Shown piece after piece: positions 8,133 through 16,534 of a stretch of 64,000 nt of DNA; the first letter of the stretch is position 1, and each line of letters begins with the position of its first letter. The notes under the pieces were generated by a model. It saw only the letters and a list, made by a program, of their open reading frames with translations, had not been told where the DNA came from and searched no databases. The stretch comes from Bog-473 sp963777485. Lineage in GTDB: Bacteria; Actinomycetota; Acidimicrobiia; Acidimicrobiales; RAAP-2. A program made the position numbers and the translations under genes. The stretch is taken from contig CAVZQP010000002.1 in NCBI GenBank assembly GCA_963777485.1, positions 434,001 to 498,000 on the forward strand. Direction: 5' to 3'.

Positions 8133-9700
8133 CCGGCCTCACCGCAGAGGTCGTGCCGGTGGCGATCGGCGCGGCCCTCTGGGCCGCGATCTCCTATCGC
8201 GACGTGCTGCGCTGGGCGCCGGTCCGCCGCCGGGGAGGTGCGACACAGGTGCGGCGGGGCGCGCGCTGGGCCGGCCGGAAGGACCTGCGTGCCCTGCGGG
8301 TCCGGGCCGACGCCGTCCCGCGCGGACGGCTGCTCCTGGGTGTCCTCGCCTCCGGCGCCGCCGGCGCCGCGGGCCCCGGTCTCGGGCGGGCCCCGGGCAT
8401 CGCGGCCGAGCCGGGCCAGTCGCTCGTGGTGGTCGGCCCGACCCAGAGCGGCAAGACGACGTCGCTCGCGGTGCCCGCCATCCTCGACTGGCCCGGACCC
8501 GTGCTCGCGGCCTCGGTGAAGACGGACCTGCTGCGCGACACGCAGGCGGTGCGGGCCCGCCGCGGCCGGATCTGGCGCATCGATCCGTCCGGGTGCACCG
8601 GTGCGGCCGGCGACGTATGGTCGCCGCTCGGCGACTGCGCGGATTGGCGCCGGGCCTGCGCCGCCACGACCGACCTGTGCCAGGCGGCCCGGGCGGTCGG
8701 GACCACCGCGGACGGGGAGTTCTGGTACGCCACGGCGGCCAAGCTGCTGGCCCCGCTGTTTCACGCTGCCGCGCTGGACCGGCGCCCGATGACGGACGTG
8801 GTGCGCTGGGTGGACACCCAGGAGGTCGGCGAGGTGGCCGACGTGCTGGAACAGGTGGGGGCACCCGAGGCGCTCGACGCTGCCCGCGCGACGTGGTGTC
8901 GCGACGACCGCACGCGCAGCTCGGTGTACACGACCGCCGAGACCGTGCTCGCGCCATTCGCCCAGGCGACGTCGGCGGCGACGCCGTCGACGTCGGCCTC
9001 CATGACACCCGCTCGCTTCGAGCCCGCCGATCTCCTGGCCGGCGACGGTCACAACACGCTGTACCTCTGCGCGCCGGCGCACGACCAGCGACGGCTGCGC
9101 GGCTATTTCACGGCGCTGAGCCAGCAGGTGCTGACGCATGCGTTCGAGTGCTCCACCCGTTTGGCTCAGCCGCTGGACCCACCGCTGCTCGTCGTCCTGG
9201 ACGAGGCGGCGCACATCGCGCCACTCGCCGAGCTCGATGCGCTCGCCGCCACCTGCGCGTCCCACGGGATCCAGCTGGTGACGATCTGGCAGGACCTGGC
9301 GCAGGTCAGCGGCCGTTATGGCGCCCGGGCGCCGACGGTGCTCAACAACCACCGGGCGAAGCTCTTCCTCCCGGGCATCGCCGACCCGGACACGCTCGAG
9401 TACGCCAGCCGTCTCGTAGGCGACGAGGAGGTCACCCAGCCCTCGGTGACCCGTGACCCCACCGGGCGGCGCTCGACGACGTCGACGACGGCGCCCCGCC
9501 GCCTGTTGCCGCCCGAGGAATTGCGGTGCCTGCCGCGAGGGCAGGCCGTGCTCGTCTACGGGACGCTCCCGCCGGCCCGACTGCGGCTCCGGCCGTGGTG
9601 GGCCCGAGCCCGGTCCGGCCCGCAACCCGACCCGGCAACGACGGCGACGGCAAAGAAAGCGACGGTTACGCCAGCTCGACCGGGGTCACGTCGATGGTGA
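8129..9700 (+). CDS. VirD4/TraG-type coupling protein (DNA transfer ATPase)
   Basis: 523 residues. One N-terminal membrane helix (about 7-22), a Walker A GPTQSGKT at 103-110, a Walker B LLVVLDEAAH near residue 357 followed by IAPLAELD, and a TraM-recognition-type C-terminal segment (SHGIQLVTIWQDLAQ, NNHRAKLFLPG). This is the coupling ATPase that hands DNA or protein substrate to the channel. It is translationally coupled to the VirB4-like gene. The 3' end runs 35 bp into the convergent protease gene. No relaxase gene is present in the window, so what is transferred remains open. Confidence 0.88.
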   Translation: MTGLTAEVVPVAIGAALWAAISYRDVLRWAPVRRRGGATQVRRGARWAGRKDLRALRVRADAVPRGRLLLGVLASGAAGAAGPGLGRAPGIAAEPGQSLVVVGPTQSGKTTSLAVPAILDWPGPVLAASVKTDLLRDTQAVRARRGRIWRIDPSGCTGAAGDVWSPLGDCADWRRACAATTDLCQAARAVGTTADGEFWYATAAKLLAPLFHAAALDRRPMTDVVRWVDTQEVGEVADVLEQVGAPEALDAARATWCRDDRTRSSVYTTAETVLAPFAQATSAATPSTSASMTPARFEPADLLAGDGHNTLYLCAPAHDQRRLRGYFTALSQQVLTHAFECSTRLAQPLDPPLLVVLDEAAHIAPLAELDALAATCASHGIQLVTIWQDLAQVSGRYGARAPTVLNNHRAKLFLPGIADPDTLEYASRLVGDEEVTQPSVTRDPTGRRSTTSTTAPRRLLPPEELRCLPRGQAVLVYGTLPPARLRLRPWWARARSGPQPDPATTATAKKATVTPARPGSRRW

Positions 9701-10625
9701 CGAGGCGGTCGTCGCGCAGCACGCGCAGCGACAGGGTGCGGCCGATGGCGTCCGCGGTCATGAGCCGCTGCAGGTCACCCGAGTCCTCGACCGACGCACC
9801 GTCGACGCCCACGATCGTGTCCGTGGGGCGCAGCCCGGCCCGCTCGGCGGGGCTCCCCGACGGCACCTCGATGATCCCGACGCCGCTCTTCTGCCCGAGC
9901 TCCTCGGCGCGCCGCGGTGACAACGGCCGGCCTCCGCCGACGACGCCGAGATAGGCGCGCCGCACCCGCCCCTCCCGCAGCAGCGTCGCGACGATCTCGA
10001 GCGTCGTCGCGTTGACCGGCACCGCGAGACCAAGGCCGATCCCGGCCAGCGCCGTGTTGACGCCGACGAGCCGGGCGTGCGAGTCCACCAGGGCACCGCC
10101 CGAGTTGCCCGGGTTGAGCGCGGCGTCGGTCTGGATCACGTTCTCGACCACCCGGCCGCCCGAGGGCAGCGAACGCCCGAGCGCCGAGACCACGCCGGCG
10201 GTCACGGAGCCGGCGAACCCGTGCGGGTTCCCGACCGCCACCACCAACTGGCCCACCCGGAGCACGTCGGCGGTGCCGAGCTCCACCTGGGCCAGGCCCG
10301 AGGCGGCGACGCGCAGCACGGCCAGGTCGGACAACGGGTCTCGCCCCACGAGCTCGAAGGGCGCCTCGTGCCAGTCGGCGAACACCGCGGTGCCGCGTTC
10401 GGCGCCGGCGACCACGTGGGCGGACGTCAGCAGGTAGCCGTCGGCGGCGAGCACCACCGCGCTGCCGGCCCCCTCGCGGCCGTGGGCGGCGACGCGCAAC
10501 GAGGCGACGCAGGGAACGATGTGCTCGGCGACCGAGACCACGATCTCGGAGTAGGCGTCGAGCGCCTCATGCTCGAGCGGTACCGCGGCAGGTTCGGGCG
10601 GCGAGGGAGTGAGCAGGTCGGTCAT
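9666..10625 (-). CDS. HtrA/DegP-like trypsin-fold serine protease with PDZ domain, no export signal
   Basis: 319 residues. Trypsin-like domain (about 25-215) with the triad His70 (LLTSAHVV), Asp100 (DPLSDLAVL) and Ser175 (NPGNSGGALV), then one PDZ domain (about 225-315: SGVGIIEVPSGSPAERAG). Unlike classical DegP/HtrA there is neither a signal peptide nor a membrane helix, so it should act in the cytosol. It follows the small gene at 10622-11083 with a 4-bp ATGA overlap, which suggests a functional pair. Its 3' end overlaps the convergent VirD4 gene. Confidence 0.88.
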   Translation of the reverse strand: MTDLLTPSPPEPAAVPLEHEALDAYSEIVVSVAEHIVPCVASLRVAAHGREGAGSAVVLAADGYLLTSAHVVAGAERGTAVFADWHEAPFELVGRDPLSDLAVLRVAASGLAQVELGTADVLRVGQLVVAVGNPHGFAGSVTAGVVSALGRSLPSGGRVVENVIQTDAALNPGNSGGALVDSHARLVGVNTALAGIGLGLAVPVNATTLEIVATLLREGRVRRAYLGVVGGGRPLSPRRAEELGQKSGVGIIEVPSGSPAERAGLRPTDTIVGVDGASVEDSGDLQRLMTADAIGRTLSLRVLRDDRLVTIDVTPVELA

Positions 10626-11083
10626 ATCAGGCTCGGTCCACCGACGCGCACCTGCTCGACGCCGGACAGGGCCTCGCGCAGCTCGGCCAGCCAGTCCGCT
10701 TGGTGCCGTTCCACCAACTTCACGCACCACGCCAGCGCCTCACTGCGGCTCCGCGCGATCCCCGCGTCGATCAACGTCGCCAGCACGGCCCGTTCCCGCA
10801 ACCGCAGCCGTGTCATCACGGGCGAGGCCTGGGTGGTGAACAGGGTCGTGGCGCCGTCGCGTTCGACGCCCCACGACACGGGCCGGCCGAACCGCTGCTC
10901 GGCCGTGCGGGCGATGGCAATGCGCTCCTGGCGGGTCGACTCCCGGAAGGCGTCGACGGTCTGCTCAGTGGGGAGCACCCCCATAACGAGGATCTCCTCC
11001 TCGTCCGCCTCCACCGTCGGCGGCCCGGTGAACCACCCTTCCGGGACGTTGGCCTGGACAAATGCCTGCATCTCGTCACTCAT
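10622..11083 (-). CDS. Uncharacterised protein coupled to the HtrA-like protease
   Basis: 153 residues, no membrane segment. The N-terminal part has an acidic EADEEEILVMG segment. The C-terminal half (about 95-145: RLRERAVLATLIDAGIARSRSEALAWCV) resembles a helix-loop-helix of ribbon-helix-helix type followed by a long amphipathic helix, but no family is recognised with confidence. The stop overlaps the protease start by 4 bp, so the two are made together. It could be a regulator, adaptor or substrate of the protease (inference). Confidence 0.7.
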   Translation of the reverse strand: MSDEMQAFVQANVPEGWFTGPPTVEADEEEILVMGVLPTEQTVDAFRESTRQERIAIARTAEQRFGRPVSWGVERDGATTLFTTQASPVMTRLRLRERAVLATLIDAGIARSRSEALAWCVKLVERHQADWLAELREALSGVEQVRVGGPSLI

Positions 11084-11121
11084 AGTTACGAGATTACAGA
11101 CTTACGTCTTCCACCATTCAT

Positions 11122-12435
11122 TCATCCAGCCGCACGCCCCCGGCTCGCCACCGCCCGCTCCTCCAACAACGACCGCTCGGCCGAGTTCGACGCCAGCCCG
11201 GCCGCCCGCGCCCACTCCCCGGCCGCCTCACCGGAGCGGCCGAGACGGTCGAGCAGGTCCGCCCGCACGCTGTAGAGCAGGTGGTACCGCTCGAGCGCGC
11301 CGCTGGCGACGATCAGGTCCACGTAGGGCAGGGCCGACTCGGGACCGGAGGCGTAGGAAAGCGCCACGGCGCGGTTGAGCTCCACCACCGGTGAGGCCGT
11401 GCGGCGCGCCAGTTCGCTGTAGAGCGACACGAGCCGCGCCCAGTCGGTGTCCTCGGGGCGGAACGACCGCGCGTGGCACGAAGCGATGGCCGCCTGCAAC
11501 ACATAGGGACCCCCGGCGCCCGCAGAATCCGCCGCCACGAGCGCCTCCGCCCGCGCCAAGGCCGCCTCGCCGCGGTTGATGTGCAACGGGTCCCACGACC
11601 GGCGGTCCTGGTCGAAGAGCAACACGGGCGCACCCGAGGACCCCACCCGCGCGCGCAAGCGTGACGACTGGAACTCCATCAGGGCGACGAGCCCGTGCAC
11701 CTCCGCCTCGTCGGGCGCCAGCGCGGCCAGCACGCGCCCCAAACGCAAGGCCTCTGCGCACAACTCGGGCCGCACCCACGACGAGCCGGCGGTGGCCGAG
11801 TAGCCCTCGTTGTAGATGAGGTAGATGGCCTCGAGCACCGAGCCGAGCCGGGCGACGCGGTCGTCACCCGACGGCACCTCGAAGGGAACGCCCGCCGAGG
11901 CGATCGACTTCTTGGCCCGGACGATGCGCTGGGCGACGGTCGCTTCCTGATCGAGATACGCACGGGCGATCTCCGGCACCGTCAGCCCGCCGACCAGCCG
12001 CAAGGTCAACGCCACACGGGCCGGCATCGCCAGCACCGGGTGACACGCCACGAAGATCAGCCGGAGTCGGTCGTCCTCGATCTCGTCGTCGAAGGCGGCC
12101 ACGAAGTCCGGCTCGACGCCGATCTCACCGCCGCCATCACCGCCACCGGCAACGCCCACGGACCGGCCCAACTCCGCGTACTTCGACGCCAGCACCCGGT
12201 CCCGCCGGAAGCGGTCGATCGCCTTGCGCTTGCCTACCGCGGTCAGCCAGGCGCCAGGATTCCGCGGCGTCCCATCGATTGGCCACTGCGCCAACGCGTC
12301 GACCAGTGCGTCCTGCGCCAGCTCCTCGGCCAGTCCCAGGTCCCCGCCGCACGCGCGCGCCAGCGCCGCCACGACACGCGGGAACTCGATACGGAATACG
12401 GCCTCGACCGCGGCAGTCGAATCGGTGGCCGACAC
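11122..12435 (-). CDS. ECF42-type RNA polymerase sigma factor with C-terminal TPR-like extension
   Basis: 437 residues, twice the usual ECF size. Sigma-2 lies at about 8-75 (EELAQDALVDAL, NPGAWLTAVGKRKAIDRFRRD), sigma-4 at about 120-175 (LTVPEIARAYLDQEATVAQRIVRAKKSI), and a helical tail of about 240 residues follows (NEGYSATAG, ELNRAVAL). This architecture, and the DGPF/YCII gene next to it, define the ECF42 group, which lacks a classical anti-sigma factor. The tail is thought to control activity. The only workable start is a GTG at 12435: an in-frame TGA lies 9 bases upstream and no Met follows soon. That GTG sits in the loop of a perfect 11-bp hairpin. Transcribed after the DGPF gene, 71 bp apart. 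Confidence 0.9.
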   Translation of the reverse strand: MSATDSTAAVEAVFRIEFPRVVAALARACGGDLGLAEELAQDALVDALAQWPIDGTPRNPGAWLTAVGKRKAIDRFRRDRVLASKYAELGRSVGVAGGGDGGGEIGVEPDFVAAFDDEIEDDRLRLIFVACHPVLAMPARVALTLRLVGGLTVPEIARAYLDQEATVAQRIVRAKKSIASAGVPFEVPSGDDRVARLGSVLEAIYLIYNEGYSATAGSSWVRPELCAEALRLGRVLAALAPDEAEVHGLVALMEFQSSRLRARVGSSGAPVLLFDQDRRSWDPLHINRGEAALARAEALVAADSAGAGGPYVLQAAIASCHARSFRPEDTDWARLVSLYSELARRTASPVVELNRAVALSYASGPESALPYVDLIVASGALERYHLLYSVRADLLDRLGRSGEAAGEWARAAGLASNSAERSLLEERAVASRGRAAG

Positions 12436-12446
12436 GCCACCGATTC
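12419..12446 (-). promoter_or_regulatory. Perfect 11-bp inverted repeat enclosing the sigma-factor start codon
   Basis: On the coding strand GAATCGGTGGC and GCCACCGATTC flank a 6-nt loop GTGTCG whose first three bases are the start codon. The SD-like GGTGG is inside the stem. It could be a translational switch or a protein-binding palindrome. Confidence 0.6.
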
Positions 12447-12506
12447 AACCACCACGGCGTCGAACCGGGTCACGAACCGGGGATGAAGGTGATGCGAAGG
12501 AACGCT

Positions 12507-12854
12507 CTATTCGGGCCCCGAGACGGGACGGACCCGCACCTCGCCCTCGCCCAGCACGCCGAGGAAGCGCTTCGACCACTCGGTGGCCTCGGCCAGGTCC
12601 CGGCACTCCATGAGCGCCCAGCCCCCGACGATCTCCTTCGCCTCGGCGAACGGTCCGTCGACGACGGTGTACTCGCCGTTCGTGAGACTGATCTTGACGC
12701 CCTCGGACGTGGGCGAGATGCCGCCGGTGGCGACGATGACGCCCGCGGCGATGGCCTCGCCCACGAACTTGCCCATCTCCTCGTACAGCTCGGGGCGGGG
12801 CGGCTCGGTCGGGGTCTCGGCCTCGTTGGCCAGGGTGTAACCCAGGAATCGCAT
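12507..12854 (-). CDS. DGPF (YCII-related) domain protein, partner of the ECF42 sigma factor
   Basis: 115 residues with a single YCII-like alpha/beta fold. The signature DGPF sits at residues 66-69 in TVVDGPFAEAKEIVGG. Proteins with this motif are the standard neighbours of ECF42 sigma factors and are targets of them in Streptomyces. Their molecular role is not known. The ATG has AAGGAGC upstream at good spacing. A -35/-10 pair fitting the ECF42 consensus lies 53-79 bp upstream (12907-12933), so the sigma factor probably drives this gene and, by read-through, itself. Confidence 0.9.
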   Translation of the reverse strand: MRFLGYTLANEAETPTEPPRPELYEEMGKFVGEAIAAGVIVATGGISPTSEGVKISLTNGEYTVVDGPFAEAKEIVGGWALMECRDLAEATEWSKRFLGVLGEGEVRVRPVSGPE

Positions 12855-12906
12855 GATGGTGCTCCTTGTCTCGGTGGGGCGCCGTTCGCCTCACTCTGAC
12901 AGAAGC

Positions 12907-12933
12907 GTCGAACGGGCCGCCGCCGAATCGACA
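12907..12933 (-). promoter_or_regulatory. Candidate ECF42-dependent promoter
   Basis: On the minus strand TGTCGA (12933-12928) is followed after 17 bp by CGAC (12910-12907). The ECF42 consensus reported for Streptomyces is TGTCGA at -35 and CGA with T or C at -10. The expected start of transcription is about 45 nt before the DGPF gene. Confidence 0.7.
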
Positions 12934-13030
12934 CGCTCGGCACAGAATTCGACTTTCTGAGTGGCCGACCGCCCGCCCTGCGCCGGACCACGTCCCGGCG
13001 GCCTCCACCCCACCAACCCAGGCCTCCGTC

Positions 13031-13060
13031 TTGACCGCCCGCAAGGCCCGTTCGTACTCT
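13031..13060 (+). promoter_or_regulatory. Sigma-70-type promoter of the aldehyde dehydrogenase gene
   Basis: TTGACC (13031-13036) and TACTCT (13055-13060) are separated by 18 bp. The predicted transcript starts about 30 nt upstream of the ATG and leaves room for the AGGGGG ribosome-binding site near 13085. Confidence 0.6.
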
Positions 13061-13097
13061 CCTCAGCGAAAGCCGTCGATCACCAGGGGGTAGGCAC

Positions 13098-14567
13098 ATG
13101 TCCGGTACAGGTGAGGTCCGCATGCTCATCGGGGGCGACCTCGTCGAGGCCGCCTCGGGCAAGACGTTCGACAACATCAACCCGGCGACCGAAGAGGTGC
13201 TGGGTCCGGTCGCCGACGCGTCGGCCGAGGACATGCGGGCGGCCATCGACGCCGCCCGTACCGCCTTCGACGAGACCGACTGGTCGACGAACCGCGCGTT
13301 GCGCCAGCGCTGCCTCGAGCAGCTGCAGGACGCGCTCAACTCCGAACGCGAGGAGATCCGCGAGGAGATCATCGCTGAGGTCGGTTCGCCGCGCATGATG
13401 ACCTTCGCCGCGCAGGTCGACTGGCCACTGTCGGAAGCTTTGAAGTGGCCGGCCAAGATGATCGACGAGTTCGCCTGGGAGCGCTCGCTGCCCGACTCGG
13501 ACATGATGGGCATGGCCAGCCGACGCGCCGTCTACAAGGAGCCGATGGGCGTCATCGGTGCGATCATCCCGTGGAACTACCCGGTCGAGGTCACCCTCAA
13601 CAAGCTGGGTCCGATCCTGGCGACCGGCAACACGGTGATCATCAAGCCCGCGCCCGACACGCCGTGGAACGCCACTCGACTGGGCCGGCTGGTGGCCGAG
13701 AAGACCGACATCCCGGCCGGCGTCGTCAACGTCGTCACCTCGTCTGACCACCTCGTCGGCGAGGAGCTCACGCTCTCGCCTCAGGTCGACCTCATCTCGT
13801 TCACCGGCTCGACCGCGACCGGCAAGAGGATCATGGAGAAGGGCGCGGCGACCCTGAAGCGGGTCTTCCTCGAATTGGGAGGCAAGTCGGCGATGATCGT
13901 GTGCGACGACGCCGATTTCGCTTCTGTCGTGCCGGGCGGTGCCATGGTCTGCGTCCACGCCGGCCAAGGCTGCGCCATGCAGACCCGCATGCTGCTCCCA
14001 CGCTCCCGCTACGAAGAGGGCGTCGCCATGGTTACCGAGGCGATGGCGGGCGTGCCCTACGGCGACCCGGGGAAGGACGACGGTGTCCTGATGGGCCCCG
14101 TGATCAGCGCGCGCCAACGTGACCGGATCTTGGGCTACATCGCCAAGGGGCAGGAAGAGGGCGCGAAGCTCGTCTTCGGCGGCGGCCGGCCGGCACACCT
14201 GCCCAAGGGGTACTTCATCGAGCCCACGCTCTTCGTCGACGTCGACAACTCCATGACGATCGCGCAGGAAGAGATCTTCGGGCCCGTGCTCTGCGTCATC
14301 CCCTACGAGGACGACGACGACGCGGTGCGCATCGCCAACGAGAGTGCCTACGGGCTCTCGGGCGGGGTGTACTCCGCCTCCGAGGAACGGGCGACGGCGA
14401 TCGCGCGGCGCATCCGCACCGGCTCGATCGGGGTCAACGGCGGCCTCTGGTACGGCGCCGACTCGCCCTACGGCGGCTACAAGGACAGCGGCATCGGCCG
14501 CCAGTGCGGCATCGAAGGTTTCGAGCAGTATCTCGAGACCAAGGCGATCGCCTGGCCCGGCGGCTGA
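13098..14567 (+). CDS. NAD(P)-dependent aldehyde dehydrogenase
   Basis: 489 residues, full length for the family. The Rossmann segment has PWNYPVEVTLNKLGP and FTGSTATGKRI. The general base is Glu259 in LELGGKSA, the nucleophile is Cys292 in AGQGCAMQTR, and the late conserved block is EEIFGPVL. It oxidises an aldehyde to the acid using NAD(P)+; the substrate cannot be read from sequence. The AGGGGG box before ATG and the upstream promoter fix the start. It is monocistronic: the next gene is convergent, 4 bp away. Divergent from the ECF42 operon, with 243 bp between them. Confidence 0.92.
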   Translation: MSGTGEVRMLIGGDLVEAASGKTFDNINPATEEVLGPVADASAEDMRAAIDAARTAFDETDWSTNRALRQRCLEQLQDALNSEREEIREEIIAEVGSPRMMTFAAQVDWPLSEALKWPAKMIDEFAWERSLPDSDMMGMASRRAVYKEPMGVIGAIIPWNYPVEVTLNKLGPILATGNTVIIKPAPDTPWNATRLGRLVAEKTDIPAGVVNVVTSSDHLVGEELTLSPQVDLISFTGSTATGKRIMEKGAATLKRVFLELGGKSAMIVCDDADFASVVPGGAMVCVHAGQGCAMQTRMLLPRSRYEEGVAMVTEAMAGVPYGDPGKDDGVLMGPVISARQRDRILGYIAKGQEEGAKLVFGGGRPAHLPKGYFIEPTLFVDVDNSMTIAQEEIFGPVLCVIPYEDDDDAVRIANESAYGLSGGVYSASEERATAIARRIRTGSIGVNGGLWYGADSPYGGYKDSGIGRQCGIEGFEQYLETKAIAWPGG

Positions 14568-14571
14568 CGCA

Positions 14572-15165
14572 TCAGGACGACCAGTCCGCCAGCACCTCGT
14601 CGACGGTGGCCAGGCGGGCGATGAAGGCAAGGCTGTGCTTCAGCATCGACTCGTGGTGCTCACGTGGCGTGCCGACGGATGCGTCGGTCGCCACGGTGAC
14701 CGCGAAGTTCTCGTCGGTGGCGCCCCCCACGGTGAGGGGGATGGCCAGGTTCGTGGAGACCCCCGCTACGACGACCTCGTCGATCCCGAGGTTGCGCAGG
14801 ATCGTCAGCACCTCGGTGCTGTGCACCGGCGAGAAGCCTTGGTGCCGCGGTAGCACTACGTCCTCGGGGTGGACACCGATCTCGGGTATCACCTCCATGG
14901 CCGGGTGCGACTCGTCCCACTCGCCGCTCGAGCGGGTTCGCTGCATCAGCGGCGCCCGGCGGTTCGCCGACTGGCCACCCGCCAACGGCAGGTACGTCAG
15001 ATGGAAGACGCGTGCACCCGCGGCACGGGCCCCTGTGGCGAGACGCCCCATCGCCGCCCGCGCCGGCTGTGCCTCCTCCGCCAGGGCCGGCAACACCGTG
15101 AGGTCGCCGATCACGCCGCGCTGACACTCGATGAAGAGGACAGCGCTCTTGTGGGGGTCGCTCAT
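14572..15165 (-). CDS. Isochorismatase-fold protein lacking the catalytic cysteine
   Basis: 197 residues with the alpha/beta fold of cysteine hydrolases. The catalytic residues of the family are altered. The Asp of the first strand is Glu in LFIECQRG. The Lys position reads LPRHQGFSP. The Cys after the cis-peptide motif is Ala in VAGVSTNLAI. Actinobacteria have a subfamily with this IECQxGVxG opening and the same missing Cys. Whether it is a binding protein or uses other chemistry is unknown. ATG at 15165 was chosen because AAAGGTG lies 6 nt upstream; a GTG at 15174 overlaps that site. The gene converges on the aldehyde dehydrogenase. Confidence 0.8.
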   Translation of the reverse strand: MSDPHKSAVLFIECQRGVIGDLTVLPALAEEAQPARAAMGRLATGARAAGARVFHLTYLPLAGGQSANRRAPLMQRTRSSGEWDESHPAMEVIPEIGVHPEDVVLPRHQGFSPVHSTEVLTILRNLGIDEVVVAGVSTNLAIPLTVGGATDENFAVTVATDASVGTPREHHESMLKHSLAFIARLATVDEVLADWSS

Positions 15166-15254
15166 TTCGGGCACCTTTCGGCCTGCGTCGTCGTGCCGCG
15201 GCGACGCCGTGCTTCTGTCTTTCGGTTTGATTCAAGCAGACGGTCTCGACCGGC

Positions 15255-16436
15255 TCACGCTCGAAGCCCCAGGTCCGCCAGCACCTGTGCGGTGTCGGCA
15301 CCCAGCTCCGGCGCCGCTCGCACCACCGGCCGAGCCCGTGGTGGCGCCACGGCGACGTCAGGCGACGCGGGCAGTACCGGGCCGGCGAATTCGGCGGACA
15401 CACCGGCCATCGAGACGTCGAGCAGCCAGCGTCGACCGGACGCCAACGCGTGCAGGCACGCGTTGGCCGCGGCCAGCCCAGTGATCGGGTCCGCGACGGC
15501 ATCGGCACAGAACAGCGGCGCTCTCTCGTGCCAGACCACCAGGCCGCCAGCGGCGGCGGCGTCGTCCCCGAACGCAACGCGGCCGCTCGGGTCGGTCCGG
15601 CCGTAGCCGGTTATGGAGACCCAGACCTGCGGCCCGCCGTCCCGCACTTCGTCGGCCGCGTGGATGCCGAGTTGCTCCAGTGCGCGAGGCCGACTGGCCT
15701 CGATCACGACGTCAGCTCGGCGAATCAGCGCGCGCAGTGTCTCCACACCCTCGCTTTTCCGGAAGTCCAGCGCGACCGAACGCTTGCGTCCGTTCAGGAG
15801 GTCGAAGAAGGCCGCCGGCCCGCGCCGCGCCCCGTCCGGACGATGGGGCGACTCCACCTTGATCACCATTGCTCCGGTTCCCGCCAGCAGGTCCCCGCAC
15901 AGCGGACCCGCCCACAGCGCTGACAGGTCGACGACGATCAAGCCGGCTGGTTCTCGCGTCGGCGCGGGACCGAGCGGGATACGGGACACGGCGGCCTGAC
16001 CCGCGGCGGCCCCGATGCGGCCCACCGGGAGTCCCAACAGCGCGGCTCGCTCCACCAGTTCGTCGATGTCGCGGGTCGCGACGGCGTCGGCGACGGCAGA
16101 CCAGGCGGCGGGCGCGTTCGCCGGTGTGCGGTCGAGTTCGAGCCAGGCGGGGATGACGTCGAAGTCTTCGTCGCGTGCCAGCGACACCGCGAGATAGCCG
16201 TCATCCGAGGCCAGGAGCCGGCAGCTGCCCCCGCAGCTGATCGTGCCGCGGCGCCACAGACCCATGTGGGCAGCGCGCTCCCCGAGCAGGGCCAGCGCGT
16301 CCAAGCTCCCGAAGAGCCGGGCCAATTCTTCTACGCCGTCCACCAGTCCCGCGGGCGGCCCGAGCGGGGTTTCGGGCAGCCCAGTGAGCGCCATCGCACC
16401 GCTCGCCGCCCAGCGGCGTACCCGGGGGTCGTCCAT
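15255..16436 (-). CDS. CaiB/BaiF family III CoA transferase with rearranged domain order
   Basis: 393 residues. The block that normally opens these enzymes (VVDLSALWAGPLCGDLLAGT, then VIKVESP) is found only at about residues 168-197. The first 165 residues resemble the middle and C-terminal parts of a family III transferase (SGAMALTGLPETPLGPP; then DGYLAVSL, AWSAVADAVATRDIDELVERA). After the N-terminal-type block there is a second middle block (AVADPITGLAAANACLHAL). The protein thus looks permuted or built from two incomplete copies. Expected reaction: transfer of CoA between carboxylic acids. The start at 16436 lacks a clear ribosome-binding site. Divergent from the enoyl-CoA hydratase gene. 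Confidence 0.8.
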   Translation of the reverse strand: MDDPRVRRWAASGAMALTGLPETPLGPPAGLVDGVEELARLFGSLDALALLGERAAHMGLWRRGTISCGGSCRLLASDDGYLAVSLARDEDFDVIPAWLELDRTPANAPAAWSAVADAVATRDIDELVERAALLGLPVGRIGAAAGQAAVSRIPLGPAPTREPAGLIVVDLSALWAGPLCGDLLAGTGAMVIKVESPHRPDGARRGPAAFFDLLNGRKRSVALDFRKSEGVETLRALIRRADVVIEASRPRALEQLGIHAADEVRDGGPQVWVSITGYGRTDPSGRVAFGDDAAAAGGLVVWHERAPLFCADAVADPITGLAAANACLHALASGRRWLLDVSMAGVSAEFAGPVLPASPDVAVAPPRARPVVRAAPELGADTAQVLADLGLRA

Positions 16437-16534
16437 CCGCGGCAGGGTAACGTCTCGCGATTCTCGAACACCTGAGCGCCGATGAGCTCCTCGCCGAGCT
16501 GCGCAGCGATGTTCCGCCCGAGCGCAGCGCTCCC

